Assembly (NCBI RefSeq): GCF_025460765.1
Contig: NZ_JAMWEG010000003.1
Coordinates: 186,001 to 250,000, forward strand
Reading direction: 5' to 3'
DNA: 64,000 nt
From: Micromonospora sp. MA102
GTDB lineage: Bacteria > Actinomycetota > Actinomycetes > Mycobacteriales > Micromonosporaceae
This document shows positions 45,417-54,340 of the stretch, one piece after another; the first letter of the stretch is position 1; the number at the start of each line of letters is the position of its first letter. The notes below the pieces were generated by a model. It saw only the letters and a list, made by a program, of their open reading frames with translations, had not been told where the DNA came from and searched no databases. Position numbers and translations under genes: made by a program.

Positions 45417-46202
45417 GTGGACCGCTACGCCAGATGGAACGCGCTGCTCGAGATGCTGACCGACAGCGGCCGGGTCAGCGTCGAGGAGGCGGCGGGGCGC
45501 CTGGACGTCTCCCAGGCCACCATCCGGCGTGACTTCGACCAGCTCGCCCAGCAGCAGATGATCACGCGGACGCGGGGCGGCGCCGTCGCGAACGGCGTCT
45601 CCTACGACCTGCCACTGCGCTACAAGACGGCCAAGCACTCGGCCGAGAAGCAGCGGATCGGCGCGGCCGCCGCCGCGCTCGTCTCCCCGGGCACGGTGGT
45701 CGGTCTCAACGGCGGCACCACCAGCACCGAGGTGGCCCGGGCCCTCGCGGTCCGGCCCGACCTCAATACCAGCGCCGAGGGCGCCCAGCTCACCGTGGTC
45801 ACCAACGCCCTGAACATCGCCAACGAGCTGCTGGTGCGCTCGCGGATGAAGGTGGTGGTGGCCGGCGGTGTGGTCCGGCCCAAGTCGTTCGAGCTGGTCG
45901 GCCCGCTGGGCGGGGCGCTGCTGCGCGAGGTCACCCTGGATGTGGCGCTGCTCGGCGTGGACGCCATCGACCCGCAGCTCGGCGCGGCCGCCCACCACGA
46001 GGGCGAGGCGGCCATGAACAGCCTCATGGTGGCCCGGGCCAAGCGGGTCGTGGTCATCGCCGACTCGTCCAAGCTGGGCGGACACGCGTTCGCGCGGATC
46101 TGCCCGGTGGACCGGGTGGAGACGCTGGTGACCGACTCCGGCGCGTCCCCCGCCGTGGTGCAGGCGTTCCGCGACGCGGGCGTGCACGTCGTCTGCGCCT
46201 GA
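45417..46202 (+). CDS. DeoR/GlpR-family repressor
   Basis: A 261-residue regulator. The N-terminal DeoR HTH (LLEMLTDSGRVSVEEAAGRLDVSQATIRRDFDQL) precedes the sugar-phosphate sensor with GLNGGTTSTEVAR, VVTNALNIANEL and ADSSKLGGHAF (family conserved DxSK). Expected to be released by an amino-sugar phosphate. GTGGAGG lies 7-13 nt before GTG 45417. Divergent from the SIS-ROK-nagA operon, its clear target. Confidence 0.92.
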   Translation: MDRYARWNALLEMLTDSGRVSVEEAAGRLDVSQATIRRDFDQLAQQQMITRTRGGAVANGVSYDLPLRYKTAKHSAEKQRIGAAAAALVSPGTVVGLNGGTTSTEVARALAVRPDLNTSAEGAQLTVVTNALNIANELLVRSRMKVVVAGGVVRPKSFELVGPLGGALLREVTLDVALLGVDAIDPQLGAAAHHEGEAAMNSLMVARAKRVVVIADSSKLGGHAFARICPVDRVETLVTDSGASPAVVQAFRDAGVHVVCA

Positions 46203-46251
46203 CCGGACTCTCCGGCGCGCCTGACCCCGAAATCTGGGAAAACCCCGATGC

Positions 46252-46289
46252 ATACCGGGTATTGTCTCCGGCTGCATACCGCGTATGGT
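46252..46289 (+). promoter_or_regulatory. ABC operon promoter overlapped by two palindromic operators
   Basis: TTGTCT (46262-46267) and TATGGT (46284-46289), spaced 16 bp, form the promoter. ATACCGGGTAT (46252-46262) overlaps the start of the -35, and CATACCGCGTATG (46275-46287) overlaps the -10. The two related palindromes are 24 bp apart centre to centre, a typical repressor arrangement. Confidence 0.7.
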
Positions 46290-46324
46290 GTCGACCTGAC
46301 ACCTACTTATCGGGGGAGGTCAGC

Positions 46325-47332
46325 TTGTCGGCTGTCCTGGAGATCGAAGGTCTCCGCAAGACGTACCGGAGCCGGAAACGCGGGGTCCGCCACGCGCTCG
46401 ACGGCTTCGACATGCGGGTCGAGGCCGGCCAGGTGCACGGCTTCCTCGGCCCCAACGGCTCGGGCAAGACCACCACGCTGCGCACGCTGCTCGGCCTGAT
46501 CCGGGCCAACGGCGGCCGGATGTCCATCCTCGGCCAGGAGGTGCCGCAGGCGCTGCCCGCGGTCGCCGGCCAGGTCGGCGCCATCGTGGAGAGTCCGCAG
46601 TTCTTTCCGCACTTCTCCGCCCGGGACACCCTCGGGCTCCTCGCCCAGGCCGGTGAGCTGCCCCGGCAGCGGGTCGACGAGGTGCTGGAGCTGGTCGGGC
46701 TGCGCGACCGGGCCGGTGAGCGGGTGAAGACCTACTCGCTCGGCATGAAGCAGCGGCTCGCCGTCGCCTCCGCGCTGCTGAAGAACCCGAAGCTGCTGAT
46801 CCTGGACGAGCCGGCCAACGGCCTCGACCCGGGCGGCATCCGGGAGATGCGCGGGCTCATGCGCGACCTCGCCGGCGCCGGGATGACCGTGGTGCTCTCC
46901 AGCCACATCCTCGGCGAGATCCAGCTCATCTGCGACTCGGTCACCATCATCTCGCTGGGCCGGCGGGTCGCGTTCGGGCCGGTCGACGAGGTGCTCGCCG
47001 CACACTCGCAGGGCGCGGTGCGGGTCCGCCTGGAGGCGGTGACCGACCTGCCGCAGGCGGCCGAGACGCTGACCCGGGCCGGGATCCGCGTCGCCGCCGA
47101 GCCCGACCACCTCATGCTGTCCGGCGTCGACAAGCCGGCCTCGGTCAGCCGCGTCCTGGCCGAGCAGGGCCTCTACGTCAGCGAGCTGACCCCCGTCGCG
47201 GTGGATCTGGAGAGCGTCTTCCTCGAACTGACCGCCACCGCGCCGGTCCCCGGCCAGCACCGGCAGGTCGACCAGTCCACGAAGGTCGGTGAGCCGGGCA
47301 GCGGCGTCACCGGAGGAGGTTGGGGCGCATGA
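46325..47332 (+). CDS. ABC transporter ATP-binding protein
   Basis: A 335-residue ABC ATPase. Walker A GPNGSGKTT (~42-50), Q-loop ESPQFFPH, signature YSLGMKQRL and Walker B LLILDEPANGLDPGG are complete. The C-terminal ~90 residues belong to the DRI/DUF4162-like domain of antibiotic exporters. TTG 46325 is 5 nt after GGGGGAGG, the strongest ribosome site here, so TTG is preferred to upstream starts. Coupled by ATGA to the permease gene. Likely exports a small molecule or peptide, or confers resistance. Confidence 0.92.
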   Translation: MSAVLEIEGLRKTYRSRKRGVRHALDGFDMRVEAGQVHGFLGPNGSGKTTTLRTLLGLIRANGGRMSILGQEVPQALPAVAGQVGAIVESPQFFPHFSARDTLGLLAQAGELPRQRVDEVLELVGLRDRAGERVKTYSLGMKQRLAVASALLKNPKLLILDEPANGLDPGGIREMRGLMRDLAGAGMTVVLSSHILGEIQLICDSVTIISLGRRVAFGPVDEVLAAHSQGAVRVRLEAVTDLPQAAETLTRAGIRVAAEPDHLMLSGVDKPASVSRVLAEQGLYVSELTPVAVDLESVFLELTATAPVPGQHRQVDQSTKVGEPGSGVTGGGWGA

Positions 47333-48345
47333 GCCTCTACGTGACCGAACTGCGCCGGCTCAGCAAGCGGCGGATCACCCGGCTGCTGCTGGTCCTGCTG
47401 CTGCTCGGGCTGGCCACGGTGGCCACCGCCTTCAGCTTCTCCAGCCACCAGCTCTCCAAGGAGACGGTGGCGGCCGCCCAGGCCGAGTCGGAGGTCCAGT
47501 ACCAGCGGGCCGTGGCGGACTGGAAGCGGAGCGTCGCCGACTGCGACGCCGCCAAGGCCCGCGGCGACCAGGACACCGACGAGCGGTACGGCCCGAACTG
47601 CGGCCGGGACTGGCAGCCGCAGCCGGAGATGTTCGACCCGAAGTGGAACCTGCCCTACCAGTTCGACTTCCGGGCCGAGTTCCCCACGTTCATCGCGGTC
47701 TTCGCCGGGGCGGTGGCGCTCTTCGCGTTCATCGTCGGCGCCTCGTACGTGGGTGCCGAGTGGAGCACCGGCGGGATGATGAACCTCCTGCTCTGGCGGC
47801 CGAAACGGCTCGCCGTGCTGGGCACCAAGCTGGCCGCGCTGCTCACCACCGTGCTCGGGGTGAGCCTGGTTCTCGGTGCCTTCTGGACGGTCGCCTTCTG
47901 GCTCATCGGCCGCTACCGGGGGACCACCGCCAAGGTGACCGCCGGGGTGTGGCAGTCCATCGGCCTCGACGGCCTGCGGGCGGTCGGGCTCATCCTGCTC
48001 GTCGGTGCGGTGGCCTTCGCGCTGGCCTCGCTGGGGCGGCACACCGCGATGGCGCTCGGCGCGGCCGTGGCGGTCTTCGCGATCAGCGAGATCGGCATCC
48101 GGATCGCGGTGAACGTGCTCTCCGTCCCGTTCGGCGACCGGTACGTCCTTTCCACGTACGCCCAGTCGTGGTTCATGAAGCAGGCCGAGCTCTTCGACTA
48201 CGACACCTGCCAGTTCGCCAAGGGCGCGTGCGAACCGGCCAAGCTGGTGGTCACGTGGCAGCAGTCGGCGCTGGTGTTCGGGGTGGGCGCCGCCGCCGTG
48301 CTGATCGGCGCGTTCTGGTCGATGCGCCGGCGGGACATCGCCTGA
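47329..48345 (+). CDS. ABC-2 type permease
   Basis: A 338-residue membrane partner of the preceding ATPase. One N-terminal helix (~20-40), a large external loop (~45-120, with two Cys), then five helices, including the conserved YVGAEWSTGGMMNLLLWRPKR coupling region. The six-helix form with a long first loop is usual in ABC-2 exporters. Stop at 48345; the genes after it have their own promoter (TAGGCT, 48385-48390). Confidence 0.9.
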   Translation: MSLYVTELRRLSKRRITRLLLVLLLLGLATVATAFSFSSHQLSKETVAAAQAESEVQYQRAVADWKRSVADCDAAKARGDQDTDERYGPNCGRDWQPQPEMFDPKWNLPYQFDFRAEFPTFIAVFAGAVALFAFIVGASYVGAEWSTGGMMNLLLWRPKRLAVLGTKLAALLTTVLGVSLVLGAFWTVAFWLIGRYRGTTAKVTAGVWQSIGLDGLRAVGLILLVGAVAFALASLGRHTAMALGAAVAVFAISEIGIRIAVNVLSVPFGDRYVLSTYAQSWFMKQAELFDYDTCQFAKGACEPAKLVVTWQQSALVFGVGAAAVLIGAFWSMRRRDIA

Positions 48346-48445
48346 CCGGACCTCGCGTCCGATGCGGGCCGGGCGGACCCTGGTTAGGCTGGGGTCCCCC
48401 GGCCGGCGTCGTCGCGCCGGTCGCCCCGTCCTGCTGAGGAGCGCC

Positions 48446-48865
48446 ATGCCCGCCGACGCCACGGAGCGGGCCGTCACCGACGACCGGCCCGAGCCGTCCG
48501 GGACCACCGACGTCGCGCGCCGGGAGGCCGGCGTCACCGTCCCGCCACCCCGCTCCGCCCCCGCGGTCGAGGCCGCGCCGCCGGACGACGGGCCGGCGGA
48601 TCCGGCTCCCGCCCCGGAGGCGTCCGGCGCGGCCGGCGGGCTCACCGAGCGGGAGCGGCAGATCCTCGCCTTCGAGCAGCAGTGGTGGAAGTACGCGGGC
48701 GCCAAGGAACAGGCCATCCGGGACACCTTCGGGCTCTCCGCGACCCGCTACTACCAACTGCTCAACGCGCTGCTCGACCAGCCCGCCGCGCTCGCCGCCG
48801 AGCCGGTGCTGGTCGGCCGGCTGCGTCGGCTGCGCTCGTCCCGGGCCCGGAACCGGCGGCGCTGA
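48446..48865 (+). CDS. DUF3263 protein
   Basis: A 139-residue protein. The C-terminal ~65 residues (LTERERQILAFEQQWWKYAG, then AKEQAIRDTFGLSATRYYQL) are DUF3263, a small sigma4-like HTH of actinomycetes that may bind DNA. The N-terminal 75 residues are a disordered Pro/Ala/Asp-rich stretch. A -10-like TAGGCT and GAGGAG before ATG 48446 support the start. Role unknown. Confidence 0.85.
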   Translation: MPADATERAVTDDRPEPSGTTDVARREAGVTVPPPRSAPAVEAAPPDDGPADPAPAPEASGAAGGLTERERQILAFEQQWWKYAGAKEQAIRDTFGLSATRYYQLLNALLDQPAALAAEPVLVGRLRRLRSSRARNRRR

Positions 48866-48870
48866 CCGGG

Positions 48871-49083
48871 CTACTTCTCGTACGTCCGCAGCCCGTTGCC
48901 GATGGCGAAGAAGGTCGGTGCCCACTCGCCGATGAAGATGCCCCAGCGGTCCGCCCGCGCCACCCCGGCGCGCTCCAGATTCTTGGAGAGGAACCAACTG
49001 GTGAAGGAGAGCCCGATGCTCACGAAACCGGCCAGGTAGGCGTGTTCCGCTCTGATCCCCGACTCGTGCAACCGCTCCAACAT
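48871..49083 (-). CDS. small conserved membrane protein
   Basis: A 70-residue protein with one or two weakly hydrophobic helices (YLAGFVSIGLSFTSWFLSK; FIGEWAPTFFAIGNGL). It looks like a small actinobacterial membrane protein that is conserved but not characterised. AGGGGGAT precedes ATG 49083. Convergent with the DUF3263 gene. Confidence 0.7.
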   Translation of the reverse strand: MLERLHESGIRAEHAYLAGFVSIGLSFTSWFLSKNLERAGVARADRWGIFIGEWAPTFFAIGNGLRTYEK

Positions 49084-49231
49084 GCCATCCCCCTGGCGCT
49101 AGTCCGGTTCCGTGCCCACCCGACGCTACCGGTGGTGGTGTCGACGTGACGGTCGGTTGCTCAGAAGTTCATCCCGGCATGGGCTCCGGCGCTCCGGGTA
49201 GGCGGCGGGCGGCGACGGAGGGAGCAGACGG

Positions 49232-50134
49232 ATGGGGGCACCAGACCGCCGGTACCCGATCGGCAGCCGGCCGGCCCGGCCGGTCGGGACGGCGCCGATG
49301 ATGCGGGTACGCTCCGCCTCCGATCCGGCCCCCGGCCGGCTGGAGAACGAGGACCTGGTCTTCCGGATCGGCCCGCTGGTCGGCCTCCTCGACGGGGCGA
49401 CCGTGCCGGAGGGCTTCGACACCGGCTGCGTGCACGGCCCCGCGTGGTACGTCCGGCACCTGGCCGCCCGGATCGGCCTGGCCGTCGCGGCCCGCCCCGC
49501 GGCGACCCTGATGAGCAGCCTGGCGGCGGCGATCCTGGCCGTCCGGGCGGACCATGGTGGGGAGTGCGACCTGGACCACCCGGGCACCCCGTCCTCGACC
49601 GTCTGCCTGCTGCGGGAGGGCGGCGACCAGGCGGACTACCTGGTCCTCTGCGACAGCCCGCTCGTGCTCGACACCGGGGACCGGATCGACGTGGTCTCGG
49701 ACGACCGGCTGGACGCGGCGCTGGCGGACCTGCGCCGGACCGCCGCCGCGCTGCCGGACGGGGACGTCGACGCGGCGACCCGGTTCCGCCGGGCGGTGAC
49801 CGTGCAGCGGACCCGGATGAACCGGACGCACGGCTACTGGGCGGCCGCCAGCGACCCGGACGCGGCGTACCACGCGGTGACCGGCACGCTGCCGCTGCGC
49901 GGGCCGGGGGCGCTGCGACGGGCCGCGCTGCTCAGCGACGGCGCCTCCTGCGCGGTCGAGCAGTTTGGCCTTTTCGACTGGGCCGGCCTGCTCGACGTGA
50001 CGGCGGGCGAGGGTCCGGAGGGGCTCATCGACCGGGTCCGGGCGGCCGAGCGGGACCATCCCGACCGGTTGCGTCGGCGCAAGCGCACGGACGACGCCTC
50101 GGTGGTGCTCTGCGAGTTCGTCCCGGCGGCGTGA
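49232..50134 (+). CDS. PP2C-like protein phosphatase domain protein
   Basis: A 300-residue protein with PP2C-type metal motifs near the start (RLENEDLVFR and VGLLDGATVP, where the Asp residues would bind Mn/Mg), LLSDGA in the middle and a final RTDDASVVLCEF. The layout is that of shortened actinobacterial PP2C proteins. May dephosphorylate Ser/Thr in a local signalling path. GGAGGGAG 4-11 nt before ATG 49232 fixes the start; ATG 49298 is the alternative. Confidence 0.8.
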   Translation: MGAPDRRYPIGSRPARPVGTAPMMRVRSASDPAPGRLENEDLVFRIGPLVGLLDGATVPEGFDTGCVHGPAWYVRHLAARIGLAVAARPAATLMSSLAAAILAVRADHGGECDLDHPGTPSSTVCLLREGGDQADYLVLCDSPLVLDTGDRIDVVSDDRLDAALADLRRTAAALPDGDVDAATRFRRAVTVQRTRMNRTHGYWAAASDPDAAYHAVTGTLPLRGPGALRRAALLSDGASCAVEQFGLFDWAGLLDVTAGEGPEGLIDRVRAAERDHPDRLRRRKRTDDASVVLCEFVPAA

Positions 50135-50288
50135 GCACCCTCACCGTCGAAACGGACCGGTCGGCTGACAACGGAGCGTGAGGCGGAACACCCCGGGGGT
50201 ACGACCGGCCGACCCCCTCCGCCGGACCGGCAGTCCGAGTCCAAAGGGGTGGACTTGGGTCGGTACGACCGGCAGACTGCGGCTCGTG

Positions 50289-50795
50289 ATGGGTGCGGTA
50301 CGGCTGGAGCCGGTGGACGAGCGAAACCTGGAGCCGTTGCTCTCCGTAGCGGCTGCCGAGGCGGAACCGGAAGACGTCATGCCCCCGGTCGAGGCCCCGG
50401 CCGGATGGTCGCTGGCCCGCCGCGAGGCCTTCCGCGAGTTCCACCGGGCGAGCTTCGGCGGGCTGGACGGCCCCACCCGCACCCTGATGTACGCGATCGT
50501 GGCCGGCGGCGAGGTCGTCGGCATGGTCCGCATGACGCGTTGCGACCAGCCGGGGACGGTGGAGACCGGGATGTGGCTGGGCCGCTCGGCGCGCGGCCAG
50601 GGGCTCGGCGCCGCGGCCCTGCGGGAACTGCTCCACGCCGCGGCGGCGGCCGGCATGCGCACCGTCGTGGCCGAGACGACACCGGACAACCACGGCGCTG
50701 TCTCGGTCCTCCGGAAATGCGGCGCGGAATTGCGCGAGAAGGACGGGAAGCTCCGCGCGGAAATGTGTCTCGATTCCGCCCTGCCGACCCATTAG
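50289..50795 (+). CDS. GNAT-family acetyltransferase
   Basis: A 168-residue acetyltransferase fold. Motif A is MWLGRSARGQGLGAAALREL (acetyl-CoA binding R/QxxGxG/A as ARGQGLG); VAETTPDNHGAVSVLRKCG is motif B. Substrate unknown. Start at ATG 50289 is uncertain because a GTG lies at 50286 and neither has a clear ribosome site. The ~150 bp before it holds repeats of GTACGACCGGC (around 50199 and 50258). Confidence 0.85.
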   Translation: MGAVRLEPVDERNLEPLLSVAAAEAEPEDVMPPVEAPAGWSLARREAFREFHRASFGGLDGPTRTLMYAIVAGGEVVGMVRMTRCDQPGTVETGMWLGRSARGQGLGAAALRELLHAAAAAGMRTVVAETTPDNHGAVSVLRKCGAELREKDGKLRAEMCLDSALPTH

Positions 50796-50934
50796 GTTTT
50801 TTGCCCGCCTCCGCGCAAGCTTCGACTTCTCCCTGCTCTGCTGGGCTTCTCTGACCGGTTTGCGCCTTCCTTTCCGCTCCTGACCCGCCTATCCAATTGG
50901 GCGTCGGCACGCGCCACGGCAATTCCGCGGAAAT

Positions 50935-50959
50935 GTTTTGCGCATGGGGTGACGGGTAC
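50935..50959 (+). promoter_or_regulatory. stress-sigma (SigB/SigF-type) promoter of the gas vesicle operon
   Basis: GTTTTG (50935-50940) and GGGTAC (50954-50959). GTTT-N15-GGGTA matches the consensus of the actinobacterial SigB/SigF group (GTTT, 14-17 bp, GGGTAT/A). It lies ~130 nt before the first gene. The rest of the 290-bp gap (50796-51086) shows only a T-rich, terminator-like tail of the GNAT gene. Confidence 0.65.
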
Positions 50960-51086
50960 TGCCCGCCGGGTCCGCTGATACGGGACGCCGGTCGCAGGCC
51001 CTTTCCCGCTGATCCCCGGTAGCTGCTTTCCCGGGCCTGCTCCACGCATGAGGTGTCCGCTTCCACCGGGGAGCGAAGGAGAACTG

Positions 51087-51560
51087 ATGAAGAGCGGAGC
51101 ACGGGTGGCGCTGGCGGTGGGCTTCGGCTACCTCCTCGGGCGCCGGAAGAAGATGCGGGCGGCCCTCACCCTGGCCGCGGCCGTGGCGGCCGGAAGGGCC
51201 AGCCAGCGACCGGGCGGGCTGAAGCAGCTCGGCACGGACCTGATGAACGCGAACCCCCAGCTCGGCGGCCTCGGCAAGCTGAGTGCCCCGCTGGCCACCG
51301 CCGGCCGGGCCGCGGCGACCGCCGCGGCGGGCAGCGGCATCGACGCGATCAGCGGCAAGCTGCGCGGCGGCGCCGACGCGTTGCGCCGGAAGACGGCCGG
51401 TGGCCGGCCGGACGAGGAGCCGACGGGCGACGAGCGATCGGCGGACGACCGGCGCTCGGCCCCCGACGACGAGGAGGAACTCGACGAGCAGCCGGCGGCG
51501 GGCGACGAGACGGACCGGGGCGGGCGCCCGGCCGTCGCGCGACGGCAGCGGGGGCGGTGA
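51087..51560 (+). CDS. gvpY: gas vesicle cluster protein, GvpY-like
   Basis: A 157-residue protein that starts with a short hydrophobic-basic stretch (VALAVGFGYLLGRRKKMRAALTLA), then a helical Ala/Gly region and a disordered acidic/Arg tail. In streptomycetes a similar first-position gene is often annotated vaguely, and its role in vesicles is unclear. The gvpY name is by position and likeness, and is tentative. AAGGAGAA 5 nt before ATG 51087. The next gene begins 2 nt after its stop. Confidence 0.55.
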   Translation: MKSGARVALAVGFGYLLGRRKKMRAALTLAAAVAAGRASQRPGGLKQLGTDLMNANPQLGGLGKLSAPLATAGRAAATAAAGSGIDAISGKLRGGADALRRKTAGGRPDEEPTGDERSADDRRSAPDDEEELDEQPAAGDETDRGGRPAVARRQRGR

Positions 51561-51562
51561 CC

Positions 51563-52813
51563 ATGGCAACCGGCAACCTCACGGACCGAGCCCGGGACCA
51601 GATCGGTGGCGAGCTGCGGAACCTCGCCTCGGCCATCGGCGAGCGTGCCGTGCACGCGGTCACCGAGCGGATCACCGGCGCCACCGGACGGCTCAGCGAG
51701 TACGCGAAGCAGGGCGGTGGCCCCGGCCTGGTCGCCGCCGCCACCGGCGCGCAGAAGCTCGCCGAGGGCCACTCCCCGGTCAAGGCCATGTTCCAGGCCG
51801 GCCTGGCCGGCGGTAAGGAGAAGTTGATGTCGGCGTTCGGTGGTGGCAAGGGCGGCAAGGGCGGCGGCAAGAAGCTCAAGGTCACCAACATCGTCGAGAC
51901 CATCGAGGTCGGCGTGCCGGTCCGAATCGCGTACAACCAGTGGACGCAGTTCGGTGACTTCCCGAGCTTCATGAAGAAGGTCGAGCAGGCCGACTGCGAC
52001 TCCGACGAGAAGATGACCTGGAAGGCGCAGGTCTTCTGGTCGCACCGTACCTGGGAGTCGACGATCGTCCGGCAGATCCCGGACCGGCTCATCCACTGGC
52101 GGTCCAAGGGCGAGAAGGGCTCCGTCGACGGCACGGTCAGCTTCCACGAGGTCGGCCCCGAGCTGACCAGGATCCTGGTGGTGCTGGAGTACCACCCGCA
52201 GGGCCTCTTCGAGCACACCGGCAACCTGTGGCGCGCCCAGGGCCGCCGGGTCCGGCTGGAGCTGAAGCACTTCGTCCGGCACGTCATGACCCAGACCGTG
52301 CTCGACCCCGACTCGGTCGAGGGCTGGCGCGGTGAGATCGAGGACTCCCAGGTGGTCAAGGACCACGAGACCGCGCTCCGCGAGGAGCAGGAGGCCCGCC
52401 AGGAGCGGGAGGGCGAGGAGCGGCAGGGTCGCGGCGAACGACCGGGCCGTGGGGAGCAGCGGGGCCGCGCCGAGGAGCCCGAGGAGGAGCCCGAGGAGGA
52501 GCCCGAGGAGGAGGCGGAAGAGGAGGGCCGGCCCGCCGGCCGCCGCCGGCCGTCGCCGCCGCGCCGCCGCCCCAGCCCGTACGAGGAGGAGTACGCCGAC
52601 TACGACGAGGGCGACGACTTCGACGACGACGAGTACGCCGAGGAGCCCGAGGAGGAGGAGCCGCCGCGCCGCCGCGCCCCCGAGCGGGCGCGCCGCCCCC
52701 AGCCGCGCGAGGAACGGGAGGCGCGCCCCGAGCGGCCGCGCCCCGTCCGGAGGGCCCCCGAGACACCACGACGGCCGGTGGTGCGTCGCCGGCGAGAGGA
52801 GCGTGAGGAATGA
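51563..52813 (+). CDS. gvpZ: SRPBCC (polyketide-cyclase-like) gas vesicle cluster protein, GvpZ-like
   Basis: A 416-residue protein. Residues ~1-105 are helical, Ala/Gly/Lys-rich. Residues ~106-260 are a SRPBCC/START-type domain ([49 protein letters not shown]), which binds hydrophobic ligands. Residues ~270-416 are an extreme low-complexity tail of E, R, P and D. This tail is probably disordered and could wrap or bridge vesicles; that is inference. Coupled by ATGA to gvpA. Confidence 0.65.
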   Translation: MATGNLTDRARDQIGGELRNLASAIGERAVHAVTERITGATGRLSEYAKQGGGPGLVAAATGAQKLAEGHSPVKAMFQAGLAGGKEKLMSAFGGGKGGKGGGKKLKVTNIVETIEVGVPVRIAYNQWTQFGDFPSFMKKVEQADCDSDEKMTWKAQVFWSHRTWESTIVRQIPDRLIHWRSKGEKGSVDGTVSFHEVGPELTRILVVLEYHPQGLFEHTGNLWRAQGRRVRLELKHFVRHVMTQTVLDPDSVEGWRGEIEDSQVVKDHETALREEQEARQEREGEERQGRGERPGRGEQRGRAEEPEEEPEEEPEEEAEEEGRPAGRRRPSPPRRRPSPYEEEYADYDEGDDFDDDEYAEEPEEEEPPRRRAPERARRPQPREEREARPERPRPVRRAPETPRRPVVRRRREEREE

Positions 52814-53235
52814 CCGTGTCCACCACGACGGGACAGCCGGGCAGCGCCCTGGAACGCACCGGCGGTGGCGGAGGCACCCTCGCCGACGTCGTGGAGACCG
52901 TGCTCGACAAGGGCGTCGTGATCGACGCACAGGTGTCGGTCGCCGTGGTCGGCATCCAGCTTCTGGAGATCAACGCCCGGGTGGTGATCGCGAGCGTCGA
53001 GACGTACCTCCGGTTCGCCGAGGCGGTCGACCGGCTGAGCATCGTGCCGAAGGACCAGAAGGGCCTGCCGGACCTGGTCGGTGACGCGGCCGGCGCGGCC
53101 ACCAAGGGCAAGGCGGTCTCCGGGCTCGGCAAGGCGGCCCAGGAGATCAGCGGCGCGGTGGCCGACTCGCTCCGGGACCGCGGGTCCGAGCCGGAGCGGG
53201 AGCGGCCGCGCCGGCGCCGGGACAGGGAGCGCTGA
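52810..53235 (+). CDS. gvpA: gas vesicle structural protein
   Basis: Main shell protein, 141 residues. Core residues ~24-80 ([51 protein letters not shown]) are the conserved GvpA hairpin and helix. A ~60-residue C-terminal Ala/Gly/Lys then Arg/Glu extension is added, longer than cyanobacterial GvpA (~70 residues). It is the only typical GvpA here; J and S are relatives. Start overlaps the previous stop (ATGA). Confidence 0.9.
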   Translation: MTVSTTTGQPGSALERTGGGGGTLADVVETVLDKGVVIDAQVSVAVVGIQLLEINARVVIASVETYLRFAEAVDRLSIVPKDQKGLPDLVGDAAGAATKGKAVSGLGKAAQEISGAVADSLRDRGSEPERERPRRRRDRER

Positions 53236-53236
53236 G

Positions 53237-53992
53237 ATGGCACAGGAGAACGGGCTGTTCATCTACGGCATCGTGCCGTCCGACGTCGAGCCGACCCCCG
53301 AGGCCGAGGGGGTCGGCTCCCCGCCCGGCGAGGTGACCGCCATCCGGCACGGTGAGCTTGCCGCGCTGGTCAGCGAGGTCGGGCTGGAGGAGCCGCTGGG
53401 CCGGCCGGCGGACCTGACCGCGTACGAGCGGCTGCTGGACGGGACGGCGGTGGTCGCGCCGGTGCTGCCGGTCCGGTTCGGCACGGTGGTGACCGGCGAG
53501 GACGCGGTCGACGACCTGCTCGCCGCGCACCACGACCGGTTCGCCGCCGCCCTCGACGAGTTCGAGGACCGGCTCCAGTACACCGTGCACGGGCGCTTCG
53601 ACGAGCAGGAGTTCATCGCCGGGTTCCTGGCGGAGAACGCCGCCGCCGGTGCCCTCGCCGACGAGGTGCGGGGCCGGCCGGAGGTCGAGAGCCGGGAGCA
53701 GCGGATCCGGCTCGGCGAGATGATCAGTCAGGCGGTGGAGCTGCGGCGGGAGGCCGAGAACCGGGACCTCATCGACGCGGCGGGCCGGTACGCGGTGGCC
53801 GACGCGCCCCTCCCGCCCAGCAACGAGCTGGACGCGGTGCGCGTCTCCTTCCTCGTGGCCGGCGACGCCGAGGACGAGTTCGTCCAGGCCGTGGAGGACT
53901 TCGCCGAGCGGCGGCGCGACCTGATCCGGATGCGCCTGCGCGGCCCGCTGGCCCCGTACGACTTCGTCAGCGCGCACCAGCTGGTGGAGTGA
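53237..53992 (+). CDS. gvpF: gas vesicle protein GvpF/GvpL
   Basis: A 251-residue GvpL/F-family accessory protein. Family features: GLFIYGIVPSDVE at the N-terminus, APVLPVRFGTVV near residue 75, and the C-terminal LRGPLAPYDFVS. These proteins are needed for vesicle nucleation and bind GvpA. Starts 1 nt after the gvpA stop. A second family member (gvpL) lies downstream. Confidence 0.9.
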   Translation: MAQENGLFIYGIVPSDVEPTPEAEGVGSPPGEVTAIRHGELAALVSEVGLEEPLGRPADLTAYERLLDGTAVVAPVLPVRFGTVVTGEDAVDDLLAAHHDRFAAALDEFEDRLQYTVHGRFDEQEFIAGFLAENAAAGALADEVRGRPEVESREQRIRLGEMISQAVELRREAENRDLIDAAGRYAVADAPLPPSNELDAVRVSFLVAGDAEDEFVQAVEDFAERRRDLIRMRLRGPLAPYDFVSAHQLVE

Positions 53993-53995
53993 CGC

Positions 53996-54340
53996 GTGGA
54001 CATCCTGTGGACGCTGCTGACCCTGCCGTACGCGCCGGTGCGCGGGCTCACCGCACTGGTCAAGGTGGTGGCGCGGGAGGCGGAGTCACAGCAGCACAAC
54101 CCGGTCAACATCCGGCGCGAGCTGGAGGAGCTGGACGAGGCGGCGGCGGCCGGTGACATCACGCCGGAGGAGCGGGACCGGGGGCAGCAGCAGGTGCTGG
54201 ACCGGCTGACCGGGCCCGCCGCCGGCTCCGGGCGGGTCCCGCCGGGGCGTAACGGCGCGCCCCGGCGGCCGGCGCCCGCCGGGCGGGAGACCGGCGGTCG
54301 CCGTGGCGCGCCGCGCCGCGGACGAGGGGGAGGGCGATGA
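53996..54340 (+). CDS. gvpG: gas vesicle protein GvpG
   Basis: A 114-residue protein. The first ~80 residues match GvpG (LTLPYAPVRGLTALVKVVAR; NPVNIRRELEELDEAAAAGD), followed by a basic Arg/Pro/Gly tail. Accessory protein for vesicle assembly, working with GvpF/L. GTG start 3 nt after the gvpF stop; overlaps gvpO by ATGA. Confidence 0.88.
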   Translation: MDILWTLLTLPYAPVRGLTALVKVVAREAESQQHNPVNIRRELEELDEAAAAGDITPEERDRGQQQVLDRLTGPAAGSGRVPPGRNGAPRRPAPAGRETGGRRGAPRRGRGGGR

